Positions 56,554 through 64,000 of a stretch of DNA of 64,000 nt are shown in pieces. Source of the stretch: Citrobacter arsenatis. Lineage in GTDB: Bacteria; Pseudomonadota; Gammaproteobacteria; Enterobacterales; Enterobacteriaceae. Position 1 is the stretch's first letter. The number at the start of each line of letters is the position of its first letter. The translations under genes and the position numbers were made by a program. Under the pieces are notes generated by a model, which was given only the letters and a program-made list of their open reading frames with translations, searched no databases and was not told the origin of the DNA. The DNA is taken from NCBI RefSeq assembly GCF_004353845.1, contig NZ_CP037864.1, forward strand, positions 2,418,001 through 2,482,000, written 5' to 3'.

Positions 56554-56895
56554 TTATGGGGCAACGGTGCGGCCAGTACGGCGGTCAAGGCAGCGCAGGG
56601 TGTTGGGTTCCCAGTACGCATTAATATTAGCGCTCTGCTCGCACTTATCACGGCTATCAAAGGCCGCATCGGCTTTGTCCCACTCTTTCTCTGTGCGTTT
56701 GTTAACTTTTTGGCGAAGCTGACGCGTATCGTTCCATTGTTCCTTTTCCATTGCTGCTTGTTGACGACTTTGCGCACTGTCCCCGGATTCAATAACCAGT
56801 TTACTGGTTTCAGCGAATGCGGAAGAGGTGTACACAGCCGCAGCCAGCGTCAGCATAGCTGTCAGGCACAGGCGTTTGGTCAGTGTAATTTTCAT
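56554..56895 (-). CDS. ynfB: YnfB, DUF1283 periplasmic protein
   Basis: 113 residues, as in E. coli. Signal peptide with cleavage near SAFA. The mature part is charged and contains [27 protein letters not shown] in pieces, with two cysteines likely paired. UPF0482/DUF1283, function unknown. It is 35 nt upstream of speG on the same strand and may share its transcript. Confidence 0.93.
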   Translation of the reverse strand: MKITLTKRLCLTAMLTLAAAVYTSSAFAETSKLVIESGDSAQSRQQAAMEKEQWNDTRQLRQKVNKRTEKEWDKADAAFDSRDKCEQSANINAYWEPNTLRCLDRRTGRTVAP

Positions 56896-57048
56896 GGCGA
56901 ATTCCTTTTATGGGAAAGGGAAAAAACGATAAAACAGGGTTAAATTCTACACTATTCCGACTTGCGGGCATACCCACTCAGCGGATATGGATACGCTGGC
57001 GATATTCTGTCGTATCATGGTTAAACCGACGTTAACTGAATAACATCA

Positions 57049-57375
57049 ATGCTTAAGACCACATTACTTTTTTTCGTCACCGCATTATGCGAAATCATAG
57101 GCTGCTTTTTACCCTGGCTTTGGCTTAAGCGAGGGGCAACGGCATGGTTGCTGATTCCCGCCGGGGTGTCACTGGCTTTATTCGTCTGGTTGCTGACGCT
57201 GCATCCCGCAGCGAGCGGGCGTGTTTACGCGGCCTATGGCGGGGTTTACGTGGTGACAGCGCTGCTATGGCTACGCATTGTCGATGGTGTAAAACTCAGC
57301 CTGTACGACTGGTCCGGTGCGCTGGTTGCGCTCTGCGGGATGTTGATCATCGTGGCTGGATGGGGGCGCGCATAG
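57049..57375 (+). CDS. ynfA: YnfA, SMR-like UPF0060 membrane protein
   Basis: 108 residues with four membrane helices. It resembles SMR transporters, with [14 protein letters not shown] holding a membrane glutamate, and [17 protein letters not shown]. Homologues in Shigella and Klebsiella have been linked to drug efflux. The stop codon lies in the loop of its own terminator. Confidence 0.94.
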   Translation: MLKTTLLFFVTALCEIIGCFLPWLWLKRGATAWLLIPAGVSLALFVWLLTLHPAASGRVYAAYGGVYVVTALLWLRIVDGVKLSLYDWSGALVALCGMLIIVAGWGRA

Positions 57376-57385
57376 CGCCTTTTTT
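57365..57385 (+). terminator. ynfA terminator
   Basis: GGCGC-GCATA-GCGCC followed by six T residues; the TAG stop codon of ynfA falls in the loop and stem. Confidence 0.85.
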
Positions 57386-57412
57386 GTGATCAATCAGCGT
57401 TTTTTTGATCTT

Positions 57413-57424
57413 CATACTTGTATG
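57413..57424. promoter_or_regulatory. Palindrome in the rspA promoter region
   Basis: CATACTTGTATG, an inverted repeat about 59 bp before rspA. It has the size of a GntR/FadR-type operator. The E. coli rsp operon is controlled by the GntR-family RspR (YdfH), so this is a candidate site. Confidence 0.35.
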
Positions 57425-57482
57425 GTAGTAGTTCAGTTGAGTAAATTTCCTGCATCACAAGAACGGATGTAAGGAATAAGAA

Positions 57483-58697
57483 ATGAAGATTGTTGGGGCT
57501 GAAGTATTTGTCACTTGTCCGGGGCGTAATTTTGTCACGTTGAAGATCACGACGGATGACGGGATCACCGGACTGGGAGATGCCACATTAAACGGACGTG
57601 AGCTTTCGGTAGCGTCCTATCTGAAAGATCATGTATGCCCGCAGTTGATTGGCCGCGACGCGCATCGGATCGAAGATATCTGGCAGTTTTTCTACAAAGG
57701 TGCGTACTGGCGTCGTGGTCCTGTCACCATGTCGGCGATCTCCGCAGTGGATATGGCATTGTGGGACATCAAAGCGAAAGCGGCGAATATGCCTTTGTAC
57801 CAGTTGCTCGGCGGTGCATCGCGTGAAGGGGTCATGGTTTACTGTCACACCACCGGCCATACCGTTGATGACGTACTGGAAGATTATGCGCGTCATAAAG
57901 AGATGGGCTTTAAGGCGATTCGCGTGCAGTGCGGCGTACCGGGCATGAAAACCACTTACGGCATGTCAAAAGGAAAGGGACTGGCCTACGAGCCAGCGAC
58001 GAAAGGGCAGTGGCCGGAAGAGCAGTTGTGGTCGACAGAAAAATATCTCGATTTCACGCCAACGCTGTTTGAAGCCGTACGCAATAAATTCGGTTTTAAT
58101 GAGCACCTTCTTCATGACATGCATCACCGTTTGACGCCAATTGAAGCCGCCCGTTTTGGTAAAAGCATTGAGCAATATCGTCTGTTCTGGATGGAAGATC
58201 CAACCCCAGCTGAAAACCAGGAATGCTTCCGCCTGATCCGCCAGCATACGGTCACGCCGATTGCGGTAGGGGAAGTCTTCAATAGCATCTGGGACTGCAA
58301 ACAGCTCATCGAAGAACAACTGATTGACTACATCCGCACCACCATCACCCATGCGGGCGGTATTACCGGTATGCGCCGGATTGCCGATTTCGCGTCGTTG
58401 TATCAGGTACGTACCGGTTCACATGGCCCTTCCGATCTGTCTCCCGTGTGTATGGCTGCTGCGCTGCACTTTGATCTGTGGGTACCGAACTTCGGCGTAC
58501 AGGAATATATGGGGTATTCCGAGCAAATGCTGGAAGTGTTTCCACATAACTGGACCTTTGATAACGGCTATATGCATCCAGGAGAAAAACCCGGTCTTGG
58601 GATCGAGTTTGACGAAAAACTTGCGGCGAAATATCCGTATGACCCTGCATATCTGCCTGTTGCTCGTCTGGAAGATGGCACGCTGTGGAACTGGTAA
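57483..58697 (+). CDS. rspA: RspA, enolase-superfamily D-mannonate dehydratase-type protein
   Basis: 404 residues, full E. coli length. Enolase superfamily, mannonate dehydratase subgroup. Metal and acid-base residues are visible in [21 protein letters not shown] and [10 protein letters not shown], with [13 protein letters not shown] at the barrel end. Family members convert D-mannonate to 2-keto-3-deoxygluconate, often at low efficiency. First gene of an operon with rspB, a transporter, a UxaC paralogue and a GPH symporter. The name comes from an older starvation-sensing phenotype. Confidence 0.94.
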   Translation: MKIVGAEVFVTCPGRNFVTLKITTDDGITGLGDATLNGRELSVASYLKDHVCPQLIGRDAHRIEDIWQFFYKGAYWRRGPVTMSAISAVDMALWDIKAKAANMPLYQLLGGASREGVMVYCHTTGHTVDDVLEDYARHKEMGFKAIRVQCGVPGMKTTYGMSKGKGLAYEPATKGQWPEEQLWSTEKYLDFTPTLFEAVRNKFGFNEHLLHDMHHRLTPIEAARFGKSIEQYRLFWMEDPTPAENQECFRLIRQHTVTPIAVGEVFNSIWDCKQLIEEQLIDYIRTTITHAGGITGMRRIADFASLYQVRTGSHGPSDLSPVCMAAALHFDLWVPNFGVQEYMGYSEQMLEVFPHNWTFDNGYMHPGEKPGLGIEFDEKLAAKYPYDPAYLPVARLEDGTLWNW

Positions 58698-58710
58698 GGA
58701 GTGATGCACT

Positions 58711-59730
58711 ATGAAAAGTATTGTGATTGAAAAGCCGAATGCGCTGAATATTACCGAGCGGCCAGTTCCTGAACCCGTAGCGGGCGAGGTCAGGGTAAAG
58801 ATAAAACTGGCGGGGATCTGTGGTTCTGACAGCCATATTTATCGCGGACACAATCCATTTGCCCAATACCCGCGCGTGATTGGCCACGAGTTTTTTGGCG
58901 TGATTGATGCGGTAGGCGACGGTGTTGACCGTTCGCGAATGGGCGAGCGGGTGTCCGTTGATCCGGTCATCAGCTGCGGACATTGTTATCCCTGTTCAAT
59001 TGGTAAACCTAACGTTTGTACATCGCTGGTGGTGTTGGGCGTGCATCGCGATGGCGGTTTCAGCGAGTACGCCGTGGTGCCGGCGAAAAATGCCTGGACT
59101 ATCCCGGATACCGTGCCTGATGACCATGCGGTTATGGTGGAGCCTTTTACCATTGCGGCAAACGTGACTGGGCAAATCAATCCAACAGCAAACGATATTG
59201 CTCTGATTTATGGTGCTGGCCCTATGGGGTTGACCACCGTACAGGCGCTTAAACGTGTCTACAAAGTAAAAACTGTGGTCATTGCCGACAGAATCGATGA
59301 ACGCCTGAGCATGGCGAAGCAGTGCGGTGCTGACTGGGCCATCAATAATAGCCAGCAATCGTTGCAAGATTTCCTGGCGGAAAAAGGGCTAAAACCGACC
59401 ATCGTCGTGGATGCGGCTTGTCATCCATCCATTTTACAGGAGGCTATCACGCTGGCATCGCCAGCCGCACGGATTGTTCTGATGGGATTTTCCAGCGATC
59501 CTTGTCAGATTGTTCAACAAGGCATTACCGGGAAAGAGCTTTCAATTTATTCCTCAAGATTAAATGCAAACAAATTCCCGGTTGTGATTGATTGGTTGGT
59601 CAACGGACTTATCGATCCTAATCAACTTATTACCCACACTTTTGACTATCACCACGTTACAGACGCAATTGAATTGTTTGAGAAAGATCAGCAGCACTGC
59701 TGCAAAGTTTTACTCACATTCACTAAATAA
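58711..59730 (+). CDS. rspB: RspB, zinc-dependent dehydrogenase (L-gulonate 5-dehydrogenase type)
   Basis: 339 residues, medium-chain dehydrogenase/reductase. Catalytic zinc region GICGSDSHIYRGHNP and GHEFFG; structural zinc cysteines in CGHCYPCSIGKPNVC; nucleotide-binding GAGPMGLTTVQ. Homologous RspB proteins oxidise L-gulonate to D-fructuronate. Starts 13 nt after the rspA stop. With UxaC the products meet at fructuronate. Confidence 0.93.
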   Translation: MKSIVIEKPNALNITERPVPEPVAGEVRVKIKLAGICGSDSHIYRGHNPFAQYPRVIGHEFFGVIDAVGDGVDRSRMGERVSVDPVISCGHCYPCSIGKPNVCTSLVVLGVHRDGGFSEYAVVPAKNAWTIPDTVPDDHAVMVEPFTIAANVTGQINPTANDIALIYGAGPMGLTTVQALKRVYKVKTVVIADRIDERLSMAKQCGADWAINNSQQSLQDFLAEKGLKPTIVVDAACHPSILQEAITLASPAARIVLMGFSSDPCQIVQQGITGKELSIYSSRLNANKFPVVIDWLVNGLIDPNQLITHTFDYHHVTDAIELFEKDQQHCCKVLLTFTK

Positions 59731-59783
59731 TATAAATATCTGCGAGTAAGTGGTACGCATCTTACCTCTTAGAGATAGCCAAT

Positions 59784-61163
59784 ATGAACCAAGAAAAACA
59801 CGAAAGATCAACGAAGGATTTGGTCAGAGCCGCCGTATCCGGATGGTTGGGTACAGCGCTCGAATTTATGGATTTCCAGTTATATTCTCTGGGCGCCGCA
59901 CTGGTATTCCATGAGATATTTTTCCCTGAACAGTCTGCCGCGATGGCGCTCATTTTAGCGATGGGTACCTACGGTGCAGGATATATTGCTCGTATTGTTG
60001 GAGCATTTATATTTGGCAAAATGGGAGACAGTATTGGACGTAAAAAGGTGCTGTTTATTACCATCACCATGATGGGGATCTGTACAACGTTAATAGGTGT
60101 ACTGCCTACGTATGCGCAAATCGGTATCTTCGCGCCCGTATTACTGGTGACGCTGCGTATCGTGCAAGGACTTGGCGCAGGGGCTGAGATTTCGGGCGCA
60201 GGTACGATGCTTGCTGAGTACGCGCCAAAAGGCAAACGCGGCATCATTTCCTCACTTGTCGCTATGGGGACAAACTGTGGAACCCTCAGCGCAACGGCTA
60301 TCTGGGCGGTGATGTTCTTTGCTCTTGACCGCGAAGAACTGTTAGCCTGGGGCTGGCGAATTCCGTTCCTGGCAAGTGTCGTGGTGATGATCTTTGCCAT
60401 CTGGTTACGTATGAACCTCAAAGAAAGCCCGGTATTTGAGAAGGTTAATGATCAAGAAAATACGTCGGCATTAAACAAAGCATCGGAAAATACGCTGGGG
60501 GCGATGTTTACCAGTAAATCGTTCTGGCTGGCTACCGGTTTACGCTTTGGTCAGGCGGGTAACTCTGGGTTAATCCAAACCTTTCTTGCCGGTTATTTAG
60601 TACAGACGTTGCTATTTGATAAATCAATCCCCACCGATGCCCTAATGATTAGTTCGGTGCTTGGGTTTATTACTATACCGTTGCTCGGTTGGTTGTCAGA
60701 TAAGTTTGGTCGTCGCTTGCCTTATATTATTCTGAATATTTCAGCAATTATTCTGGCGTATCCGATGCTATCGATTGTCGTGGATAAAGCGTATAGCCCG
60801 GGCGTTATTATGACGGCACTGATTGTTATTCATAACTTTGCCGTGTTGGGATTATTTGCTCTCGAAAATATTACCATGGCTGAAATGTTTGGTGCCCGTA
60901 ACCGATTCACACGCATGGCGATTTCAAAAGAGGCTGGTGGGTTGGTTGCCGTTGGCTTTGGTCCGGTACTGGCCGGTATTTTCTGCAACATGACTAACTC
61001 CTGGTGGCCAATTCTGGTGATGGTCATTGCCTACTCATTGATCGGCCTGGTTTCCGCGTTGCTGATGCCTGAAGTAAAAGACCGCGATCTGAGTATTCTT
61101 GAAGATGCAGCAGAAATAAATAAAACCGCTAAGGTTCGTGCTGGAATAAGTCAGGCAAGCTAA
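59784..61163 (+). CDS. ydfJ: YdfJ-type metabolite:H+ symporter (MFS, MHS family)
   Basis: 459 residues, 12 membrane helices. Metabolite:H+ symporter group, as ProP, ShiA and KgtP: GWLGTALEFMDFQLYSLGA at the start, FGKMGDSIGRKKVL as the loop-2 motif and RIVQGLGAGAEISGAG. In E. coli K-12 ydfJ lies next to rspB but is split by the Qin prophage; here the gene is whole. It presumably imports the sugar acid used by RspA/RspB. Confidence 0.88.
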   Translation: MNQEKHERSTKDLVRAAVSGWLGTALEFMDFQLYSLGAALVFHEIFFPEQSAAMALILAMGTYGAGYIARIVGAFIFGKMGDSIGRKKVLFITITMMGICTTLIGVLPTYAQIGIFAPVLLVTLRIVQGLGAGAEISGAGTMLAEYAPKGKRGIISSLVAMGTNCGTLSATAIWAVMFFALDREELLAWGWRIPFLASVVVMIFAIWLRMNLKESPVFEKVNDQENTSALNKASENTLGAMFTSKSFWLATGLRFGQAGNSGLIQTFLAGYLVQTLLFDKSIPTDALMISSVLGFITIPLLGWLSDKFGRRLPYIILNISAIILAYPMLSIVVDKAYSPGVIMTALIVIHNFAVLGLFALENITMAEMFGARNRFTRMAISKEAGGLVAVGFGPVLAGIFCNMTNSWWPILVMVIAYSLIGLVSALLMPEVKDRDLSILEDAAEINKTAKVRAGISQAS

Positions 61164-61260
61164 TGCGATGTTAATAGTGCGCAAGGTGCCTAATAAAATG
61201 CACCTTGCGCGATGAGCAATTATTGTTAAACCGTGCAAGCGGAATCTATTGGAGAAAAGC

Positions 61261-62667
61261 ATGGGCTTTATTAACGATCGATTCATGATCGGAAATGAAG
61301 TTGGTGTTCGGTTATATCAGGATGTTGCTAAAAACCTGCCGATCATCGATTATCATTGTCATCTCGACGCGAAAGACATCTTCGAAAACAAAGCTTTTAA
61401 TGATATTACTCAACTTTGGCTGGCAGGCGACCATTATAAATGGCGTGCCATGCGAGCCAATGGTATTGATGAGTATTTTATTACGGGTGCAGCCAGCGCT
61501 GAAGAAAAATTTCAGGCGTGGGCGGAAACAGTAGAGGCCGCATTTGGTAATCCTCTGTATCACTGGACGCATTTAGAACTGAGTCAGTATTTTGATTGCA
61601 ATATAAACCTTGATAGTCATAACTGGCGTGAAGTCATGGAACATTGCAATCGGCTGATAAAACAGAGTGATTTTAAACCTCGCCGTTTAATGGAGCGTTC
61701 GCAAGTTGAGGTTATTTGCACTACTGATGCCCCTCTGGATTCTCTTGAGTACCATCGTTTGTTACAACAAGATGAAACGTTTTCAATAAAAGTATTGCCT
61801 ACGTTCCGCCCCGATGATGTTTTTATTGAGAATGCCACCGAATTTGCACTGTTTATCGCTAAACTTGAGGAAATGACGGATATCCATATTGACTCGTTTG
61901 CTCATTTTTCCCGGGCAATAGAGAAACGCATTGATTGGTTCCATGAAACGGGGTGTCGAATTTCTGATCATGGTCCCGTGAATATTGAATACCATGCAAC
62001 TGAACCTTTACGAGTCAACCAACTTTTTGTACGCAAGGCGGCCGGTGAATGTTTGAGCATTACGGAAGAAGCAGAGATTAACAGCGCTATCTTTATCATG
62101 CTTGCGGGGCATTACAAGGCCAGAAACTGGGCGATGCAGATTCACTTTGGTGCGATTCGTAACAATAACAGCCTGATGCGCCAGCGTCTTGGTATTAATA
62201 CCGGGTTTGATTCCATCAACGATCAGTCCGGTCTGGCTTCGTCGCTGAATCAACTGTTAGATGCAATGGCGCAAGCCGACGCGCTGCCAAAAACGATCCT
62301 TTATAACCTGAATGCGGTTTACAACGATGTTGTCGCAACCACAATTGCTAATTTCCAGAATACTGAACATGGTGTTAAATCACCTATCCAGTTTGGTTCT
62401 GGTTGGTGGTTTAATGATACGCGCCGTGGAATGGAGAATCAGTTAAATAGCCTGGCGGATCAGGGGTTGCTGATGCATTTTGTTGGGATGCTAACAGATT
62501 CGCGGAGTTTTATTTCTTATCCTCGGCATGATTATTTTCGCCGGATCCTCTGCAATCTGCTCGGCAGCTGGGTTGAAAAAGGGGAGGTCCCAAATAATAA
62601 AGATATTCTGACGCGAATGGTCAGGAATATTTGCCACGATAACGCTAATAATTATTTTAAATTCTAA
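61261..62667 (+). CDS. Uronate isomerase UxaC paralogue
   Basis: 468 residues from ATG 61261, six bases after GGAG. UxaC family of the amidohydrolase superfamily: zinc motif DYHCHLDAKD near 24-33, GNPLYHWTHLEL, CTTDAPLDSLEYH, GSGWWFNDTRRGMENQ and VGMLTDSRSFISYPRHDYFRR, each quoted in short pieces. It interconverts D-glucuronate and D-fructuronate (and galacturonate/tagaturonate). Clearly diverged from E. coli UxaC, so a second copy or a substitute. Located between two transporters in the rsp operon. Confidence 0.92.
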   Translation: MGFINDRFMIGNEVGVRLYQDVAKNLPIIDYHCHLDAKDIFENKAFNDITQLWLAGDHYKWRAMRANGIDEYFITGAASAEEKFQAWAETVEAAFGNPLYHWTHLELSQYFDCNINLDSHNWREVMEHCNRLIKQSDFKPRRLMERSQVEVICTTDAPLDSLEYHRLLQQDETFSIKVLPTFRPDDVFIENATEFALFIAKLEEMTDIHIDSFAHFSRAIEKRIDWFHETGCRISDHGPVNIEYHATEPLRVNQLFVRKAAGECLSITEEAEINSAIFIMLAGHYKARNWAMQIHFGAIRNNNSLMRQRLGINTGFDSINDQSGLASSLNQLLDAMAQADALPKTILYNLNAVYNDVVATTIANFQNTEHGVKSPIQFGSGWWFNDTRRGMENQLNSLADQGLLMHFVGMLTDSRSFISYPRHDYFRRILCNLLGSWVEKGEVPNNKDILTRMVRNICHDNANNYFKF

Positions 62668-62691
62668 TAATATTTCTGGTGAGGATAGAAC

Positions 62692-64000
62692 ATGTCTCGT
62701 ACTAATAGAAAAATAACCATCCCAATTAGTATCGGTTATGGGATGACAGATATTATGGGCGGTGGTGCATTCACGGTAATTGGCGCATGGTTACTCTTTT
62801 TCTATACGACCTTCGTGGGATTATCGCCAGTTGAAGCGGCATCGATAGTCGCCATTGCGAGGATTGTTGATGCTATTGTTAGTTTGTTTATGGGGTCATT
62901 TACTGACCATTTTTATAAAAATCCGTTAGGTAAAAGATTTGGCCGGCGTCGTTTCTTTTTACTTATTGGTGCGCCGCTCATGTTGGTATATACCTTGCTG
63001 TGGATGACCGGCATGAATTTCTGGTTTTATCTTGCAGTTTATCTGGCATTTGAAATTATTGCCGCAATGGTATTAATCCCATGGGAAACTCTGCCATCGG
63101 AAATGACCAAGGATTTTAATTCGCGCACCAAATTATCGACCTGTCGTATGTTTTTGTCGGCATCCGGTACATTTTTAGCAACCTTTATTCCTGGGCTGCT
63201 GATTGGACATTTTGGCGAACATGATCCAAACGCCTATTTTATTAATGGTGTCGTTTTTGCTGTGTTGTTTATGGTGTGCGTATTTATCTCATGGAAAGTG
63301 ACCTGGGAGCGTGATCTAACCCCTGAAATGCTCGAAGAGCTTGAACGCAGTAACCAGCCAACATCTTTTGTTGAAAAAGTGGCAATGGTGGGGCATTTAT
63401 TTAAGGAGTATGGTTCGACGCTGAAAGTGCGTGCGTTCAGAAAACATCTGGCTATCTACTTGCTTTCTTTCACCGCTAAAGATGTTTACAACACCGTCTT
63501 TGTTTTCTTCTGCGTTTATTGTCTGAACGTATCATCTTCATTGGCAGGAACACTGCTGTCGATGAGTATTGTGGGGCTGCCGGTCACGTTAATAGCAGGA
63601 TTCGCCATTATAAAATACGGACCGTCTCGACTGTATGTCTTTGCCTATACGTTAATGATGTTGTGTCTGGTTGGGTTGTTTATGGTTTACCAGTTCCCTA
63701 CAGACAACAAAGTAACGTTGCTGGTGATTTTGGCTGCACTGTATCAGGTAGGGCGTTGTGTACTGGAGTTCACGCCGTGGAACGTTTTCCCGTTCATCCC
63801 TGATATCGATGAGATGATCACTCGCCAACGTCGGGAAGGGTTATTTGCCGCAGTGATGACATTTTCCCGCAAGACGACGGTTGCGATTGCCACCTTTATC
63901 GTCGGTTTAATGTTGCAAAATGGGGGCTTTGTTAAAGGGAGTCAGGTTCAGCCGGAACAGGCCATCAATACTATTGCGACGTTGTTGTTTGCAGGGACGG
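62692..64000 (+). CDS. GPH-family sugar:cation symporter, partial
   Basis: At least 436 residues, continuing beyond the window. MelB-like glycoside-pentoside-hexuronide family: ISIGYGMTDIMGGGAFTVIG, the FTDHFYKNPLGKRFGRRR loop, and ALYQVGRCVLEFTPWNVFPFIPD in the second half; about ten membrane helices so far. GAGGATAG lies before the ATG, 24 nt after the UxaC stop. It probably carries a uronide or aldonate for the same pathway. A second transporter in the operon besides the YdfJ-type one suggests two substrates. Confidence 0.88.
   Translation, partial: MSRTNRKITIPISIGYGMTDIMGGGAFTVIGAWLLFFYTTFVGLSPVEAASIVAIARIVDAIVSLFMGSFTDHFYKNPLGKRFGRRRFFLLIGAPLMLVYTLLWMTGMNFWFYLAVYLAFEIIAAMVLIPWETLPSEMTKDFNSRTKLSTCRMFLSASGTFLATFIPGLLIGHFGEHDPNAYFINGVVFAVLFMVCVFISWKVTWERDLTPEMLEELERSNQPTSFVEKVAMVGHLFKEYGSTLKVRAFRKHLAIYLLSFTAKDVYNTVFVFFCVYCLNVSSSLAGTLLSMSIVGLPVTLIAGFAIIKYGPSRLYVFAYTLMMLCLVGLFMVYQFPTDNKVTLLVILAALYQVGRCVLEFTPWNVFPFIPDIDEMITRQRREGLFAAVMTFSRKTTVAIATFIVGLMLQNGGFVKGSQVQPEQAINTIATLLFAGT

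Overview
The window is chromosomal DNA of an enterobacterium close to Escherichia, Salmonella and Citrobacter. Gene content and order follow the E. coli replication-terminus region from ydgJ to rspA almost gene for gene, and most proteins have the length of their E. coli counterparts. The uid (beta-glucuronidase) and hdhA genes that E. coli K-12 has between malI and ydgA are missing. A Salmonella-like MarT/FidL/MisL-type adhesin module is present. A Citrobacter-type genome is the best guess, by inference only. A tus gene with an adjacent Ter site at 15061-15083 places the window near the replication terminus. No tRNA, rRNA, IS element, prophage or CRISPR array was seen.

Layout. 1-7.8 kb: ydgJ end, add, a PliG/PliI-like lysozyme inhibitor, a membrane diguanylate cyclase, and malXY/malI. 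7.9-16.4 kb: ydgA, manA, fumA, fumC, tus, rstB. 16.6-24.6 kb: an accessory block lying between rstB and its partner rstA. It holds a FidL-like protein, a MarT/CadC-like membrane regulator, an EAL protein, a large AIDA/MisL-type autotransporter, a LuxR-type regulator, an APH(6)/StrB-like kinase and a NiCoT nickel/cobalt transporter. 24.7-37.7 kb: rstA, ydgC, folM, arcD/ydgI, ydgH, pntAB, a Bcr/CflA exporter, tqsA, the mdtJI pair with an upstream ORF (mdtU-like), ydgD, the 27-residue ydgU, and asr. 37.9-44.3 kb: a second accessory stretch with an M32 carboxypeptidase, msrPQ, a two-component system and a CPBP membrane protease behind a Fur-box promoter. 44.3-57.4 kb: ynfM, ynfL, mlc, bioD2, clcB, the ynfEGH-dmsD reductase operon, ynfD, ynfC, speG, ynfB, ynfA. 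57.5-64 kb: rspA, rspB, an intact ydfJ-type transporter, a uxaC paralogue and a GPH symporter running off the end.

How the genes connect. RstA is expected to act on asr, and a perfect RstA box lies upstream of asr. The accessory block separates rstA from rstB by about 8.3 kb with five opposite-strand genes between them, so the kinase gene cannot be co-transcribed with rstA. Instead it lies downstream of marT-fidL on the same strand. The adhesin block combines a ToxR-like membrane regulator, a c-di-GMP-type EAL protein, the adhesin itself and a LuxR-type protein; it is the most novel-looking system here. The right-hand rsp cluster looks like a hexuronate/aldonate (L-gulonate, D-fructuronate, D-mannonate) uptake and catabolism operon. 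Recognisable control sites include MalI operators, an Mlc operator and CRP site at mlc, an FNR site before ynfE, a Fur box at 43520, the RstA box and the Ter site.
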